From the NCBI RefSeq assembly GCF_036884255.1, contig NZ_CP145605.1, forward strand, positions 4,526,001 through 4,590,000: a stretch of 64,000 bases of DNA, in the 5' to 3' direction. The position numbers and the translations under genes are program-made. Below the pieces are notes generated by a model. That model saw nothing but the letters and a program-made list of their open reading frames with translations. It was not told the DNA's origin and made no database searches. This document shows, one piece after another, positions 61,606 through 64,000 of the stretch; position 1 is the first letter of the stretch, and each line of letters starts with the position of its first letter. Source of the stretch: Paenibacillus tundrae (GTDB lineage: Bacteria; Bacillota; Bacilli; Paenibacillales; Paenibacillaceae).

Positions 61606-64000
61606 AACGTTTCCCCTCCCTTGTTGTGAGATAACAACTCCCATATTTGCTGTTTGCCTGGTCTTGATAACAGATTATATTCATTACCTTCTATATTCTC
61701 ATCAAACTGACAGACTGGCTTATACGGACAGAAGGTACATGCAACTTCCTGTTGGATACGATAAGGCTCGATGCCCACGTCCCCGTCCGTAATCCGTGTA
61801 CCAATCTCTCGAATGTTGCTTCGTACGGTTGCAAGCAATGTGTCCCATTGCTCAGGTGTAGCTACAGCTGCACTGCTGTAAAAACTACCATCTGCTTTCA
61901 GTGCAACAGGAATAATCGCAGAATACCCTTTTTCCAAGGTATGATCCATTTGAGCAATGTTATCTCGGTCTGCGAGCAATAGTCCTTTCATTTTGAAGCG
62001 TTTCAGCAGCTCTTGTCCTGCTTGCTCCGAGGTCATGCCATTGGAAGATTGCAGTAGCGGATTATGCACATGGAAATACAGCGTGCCGCCCGGCATGGCA
62101 GATTCACCCAACCATTCTTCAGCCGCACTAAGTAACACTTCCAGATACGTAAGCATCTGTAGTGACAGACCATAATACACTTCGTGTAGCTTGAGATCCG
62201 TCTGACTTGACTTATAGTCTATGACTCGTAGTAGAAGTCCATTTTCCCCTTCAGCAACATCTACGCGGTCAATTCGACCGACAATCTCCATCACACAACC
62301 ATTTTCCAGTTCAAAACGTAACGGCGGCAAAGGCTTGCCTGGTCCAAAATCAAGCTCAAGCCCGATCGGTTCATAACTTCCTCGTCTAGACTGTTCTCCC
62401 AGAATAACGGAAGCTCTGCTGACAATCTCCTTCAACTTGCGGAAAATGTAACCATACCGTTTGGTGCTAAGCAAAATTTCTCCTTGAAGCTGTGGAGCAA
62501 TCTGCTCCACCGTCTGCTCTGCCTCTTGTCGGCATTGCTCTGGCGATAAACTCCCCCAGCTACGATTTTCTTCACGCAAGCGCATCGCCAACTGACTGAG
62601 TGCAGCATGAAATAATTGACCGATATCTGGTGCTTGAAGACGGTAAAGCTGGCGATCCTTCAAGCGTAATCCATGAGAAGCAAAGTGAGAGAATGGGCAT
62701 GCTACAAACCGTTCCATCCGGGAGACACTTGTGCGAACTTCCGTACCGTACAATCTCCGACTAGTGGATGTGCGAAGTGGTAACGCCCGGTTACGATAAA
62801 AGACGGATCCCAGTAATCGGTCCAATAGCGGTTTGCTGCTTTCTTGCGAAGCATGCCAGTTATACACGGCCCACCATAATTCTGGAATGTCCTCACCGCG
62901 GCGCCATCTGCGCAATTGTCCAATTAACGTAGATAAGCTCTGTTCCGGATGACGAACATAGGCCCAATGATTCTGTAAAGCGACTGATCCCTGAGGTTCA
63001 GTCAGAAGAGGCTGCTCCTGTTTACCAAACATGTTCCGCACATGTCTTACAATCTCCGAAGGTAGCAGCGACTTCCCTTCATCATCCGCGACAGGGTAAC
63101 TTAGCCACAGTTGGTCACTAGCTGATGTTAAGGCGGTATATATCAGAAAACGCTCGTCCAGCATTTGTCTGGTCGCTCCAGGCCCCAGAGGCAAACCTCT
63201 TTCTGTTAACAAAAGTCGTTCCTGCTCAGTCAATACACCATCCTCTTGAGGTACAGCCGGGAGTTCTCCATCCACTGCTCCAAGAATAAATACATACTTG
63301 ATATCTTGCAGACGCGTCCGATCCATCGAACCAACCAATACCTGATCTAATGCAGGTGGAACCAGACCCAATTTAAGCTCCGTTAGTCCTGTCTCAATTA
63401 ATCCAGCAAACAAATCCAAGTCCAGACGCTCGGCTCCCATCATATCGACCATCTGATCAAGCAGATCTAGAACGGCTCCCCACATTTGTCGATGCTCGCG
63501 TGAACGTTCCGGATCACCTTGAGCGGTGGCCTCGGTGGACATCGCCTCCAGCTTCCATGGAATCTCCGCATCTTCAAGTAAATTGTATAATGCAGCACAC
63601 TGTTCCTTGGCTGTCTTTGCCTTGCTCATTCGCTTCTCAAAAGCACCCATTGGATCTGTAATAACCGTGCGGCACTTTTCCATCAACGATAACATTTGTT
63701 CACGTCCACGGCTCCGATTTTCCTGACCGTTGTCCTCCAGCGACAAGCTAGGCACATACTTCCAAGGTTTGCCGTCTGTCCAGCGGTATCCGTGAATACC
63801 ACAAGCTAGGATGTAATTCTCGAGTTGATCCATGTCCTCACGGCTCACTGAACCATCCCGAGGCAGGAGGAGATCTGTTTTGACACAACGAAACACATCT
63901 TCGTAACGCCAGCGACGACGAACAACATCCAGTGCTGAACGAATAAACTCCGCGAGCGGATGATGCAGCTCACTTCGTCTGCGATCCAAGAAGACAGGGA
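61602..64000 (-). CDS. addB: ATP-dependent nuclease subunit B (AddB), 5' end beyond the window
   Basis: AddB partner of AddA: a helicase-like and RecB-family nuclease protein that recognises Chi-type sites. Only the C-terminal roughly 800 residues are in the window; frame stays open to the edge (last codons reading P-V-F-L-D-R-R-R-S). C-terminal nuclease motif with D-Y-K-S-S-Q-T-D-L and the Fe-S cluster cysteines A-C-T-F-C-P-Y-K-P-V-C (with an earlier V-A-C-P-F-S) are visible. Stop overlaps the addA start. Full AddB is about 1170 residues. Confidence 0.93.
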   Translation of the reverse strand, partial: PVFLDRRRSELHHPLAEFIRSALDVVRRRWRYEDVFRCVKTDLLLPRDGSVSREDMDQLENYILACGIHGYRWTDGKPWKYVPSLSLEDNGQENRSRGREQMLSLMEKCRTVITDPMGAFEKRMSKAKTAKEQCAALYNLLEDAEIPWKLEAMSTEATAQGDPERSREHRQMWGAVLDLLDQMVDMMGAERLDLDLFAGLIETGLTELKLGLVPPALDQVLVGSMDRTRLQDIKYVFILGAVDGELPAVPQEDGVLTEQERLLLTERGLPLGPGATRQMLDERFLIYTALTSASDQLWLSYPVADDEGKSLLPSEIVRHVRNMFGKQEQPLLTEPQGSVALQNHWAYVRHPEQSLSTLIGQLRRWRRGEDIPELWWAVYNWHASQESSKPLLDRLLGSVFYRNRALPLRTSTSRRLYGTEVRTSVSRMERFVACPFSHFASHGLRLKDRQLYRLQAPDIGQLFHAALSQLAMRLREENRSWGSLSPEQCRQEAEQTVEQIAPQLQGEILLSTKRYGYIFRKLKEIVSRASVILGEQSRRGSYEPIGLELDFGPGKPLPPLRFELENGCVMEIVGRIDRVDVAEGENGLLLRVIDYKSSQTDLKLHEVYYGLSLQMLTYLEVLLSAAEEWLGESAMPGGTLYFHVHNPLLQSSNGMTSEQAGQELLKRFKMKGLLLADRDNIAQMDHTLEKGYSAIIPVALKADGSFYSSAAVATPEQWDTLLATVRSNIREIGTRITDGDVGIEPYRIQQEVACTFCPYKPVCQFDENIEGNEYNLLSRPGKQQIWELLSHNKGGETL

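Noticed and set aside
1-64000. tRNA or rRNA genes, CRISPR arrays, insertion sequences, integrases or phage genes
   Set aside because: None recognised by eye; gene order is conserved and chromosomal. A short tRNA could still be missed, and tRNAscan would decide.

Overview
This 64 kb window is a chromosomal segment of an endospore-forming Bacillota, most likely Paenibacillus or a close relative. The evidence is housekeeping gene order shared with Bacillus subtilis (yqe/yqf, yla, ylb and addBA-sbcDC blocks), sporulation genes (YqfC/YqfD, YhcN/YlaJ, RsfA-type, CotD-like), a class-B RNase P RNA, AGGAGG-type ribosome binding sites and a B. subtilis-like sigma-W promoter. The species cannot be fixed from the sequence. 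No phage, insertion sequence, CRISPR array, tRNA or rRNA was seen. Most genes lie on the minus strand.

Layout. (1) 1-4.9 kb: an oligopeptide ABC transporter (oppA, partial oppB, with a terminator between them), then DUF3397, panE and an RsfA-type regulator, in the ylbO-ylbQ order of Bacillus. (2) 5.2-8.0 kb: DUF2626 protein, a secreted coiled-coil protein, and a solute-binding-like protein that lacks a lipobox. (3) 8.2-14.6 kb: yla block (phoH2/ylaK, ylaJ, ylaL, ylaH, typA) with an LCP cell-wall ligase inserted. (4) 14.8-17.9 kb: a small membrane protein, an AT-rich island with a small secreted protein, and two divergent TerC-type transporters. (5) 18-23 kb: thiI with a cysteine desulfurase (tRNA thiolation), a CwlQ-like transglycosylase and small proteins. 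(6) 23-28.5 kb: subtilase, CotD-like coat protein, and a MocR regulator divergent from an aminotransferase with repeated operator-like motifs between them. (7) 28.7-51.3 kb: rnpB, then a block largely collinear with B. subtilis yqfO-trmK-sigA-dnaG-yqxD-glyS-glyQ-recO-yqzL-era-cdd-dgkA-ybeY-pgpH-phoH-yqfD-yqfC-(yqfB)-floA-nfeD-yqeY-rpsU. cccA (between sigA and trmK) and the ccpN/yqfL pair (between glyQS and yqxD) are absent here. (8) 51.3-52.4 kb: a decayed trans-sulfuration pseudogene, a small GY-rich protein and a possible sRNA. (9) 52.5-64 kb: sbcC-sbcD and addA-addB (truncated by the window end), i.e. double-strand break repair.

Regulatory signals read from sequence: a glycyl T-box with its sigma-A promoter, a sigma-W promoter before nfeD-floA, a sigma-E-like promoter before yqfC, good sigma-A promoters for rnpB, rpsU, the HIT gene and the DUF2626 gene, and many intrinsic terminators. 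The least explained items are a three-way-junction RNA with its own promoter at 52.3-52.4 kb, a long structured element between ylaH and typA, and the repeated TGTTAT/ATAACA boxes between the mocR gene and its divergent aminotransferase.
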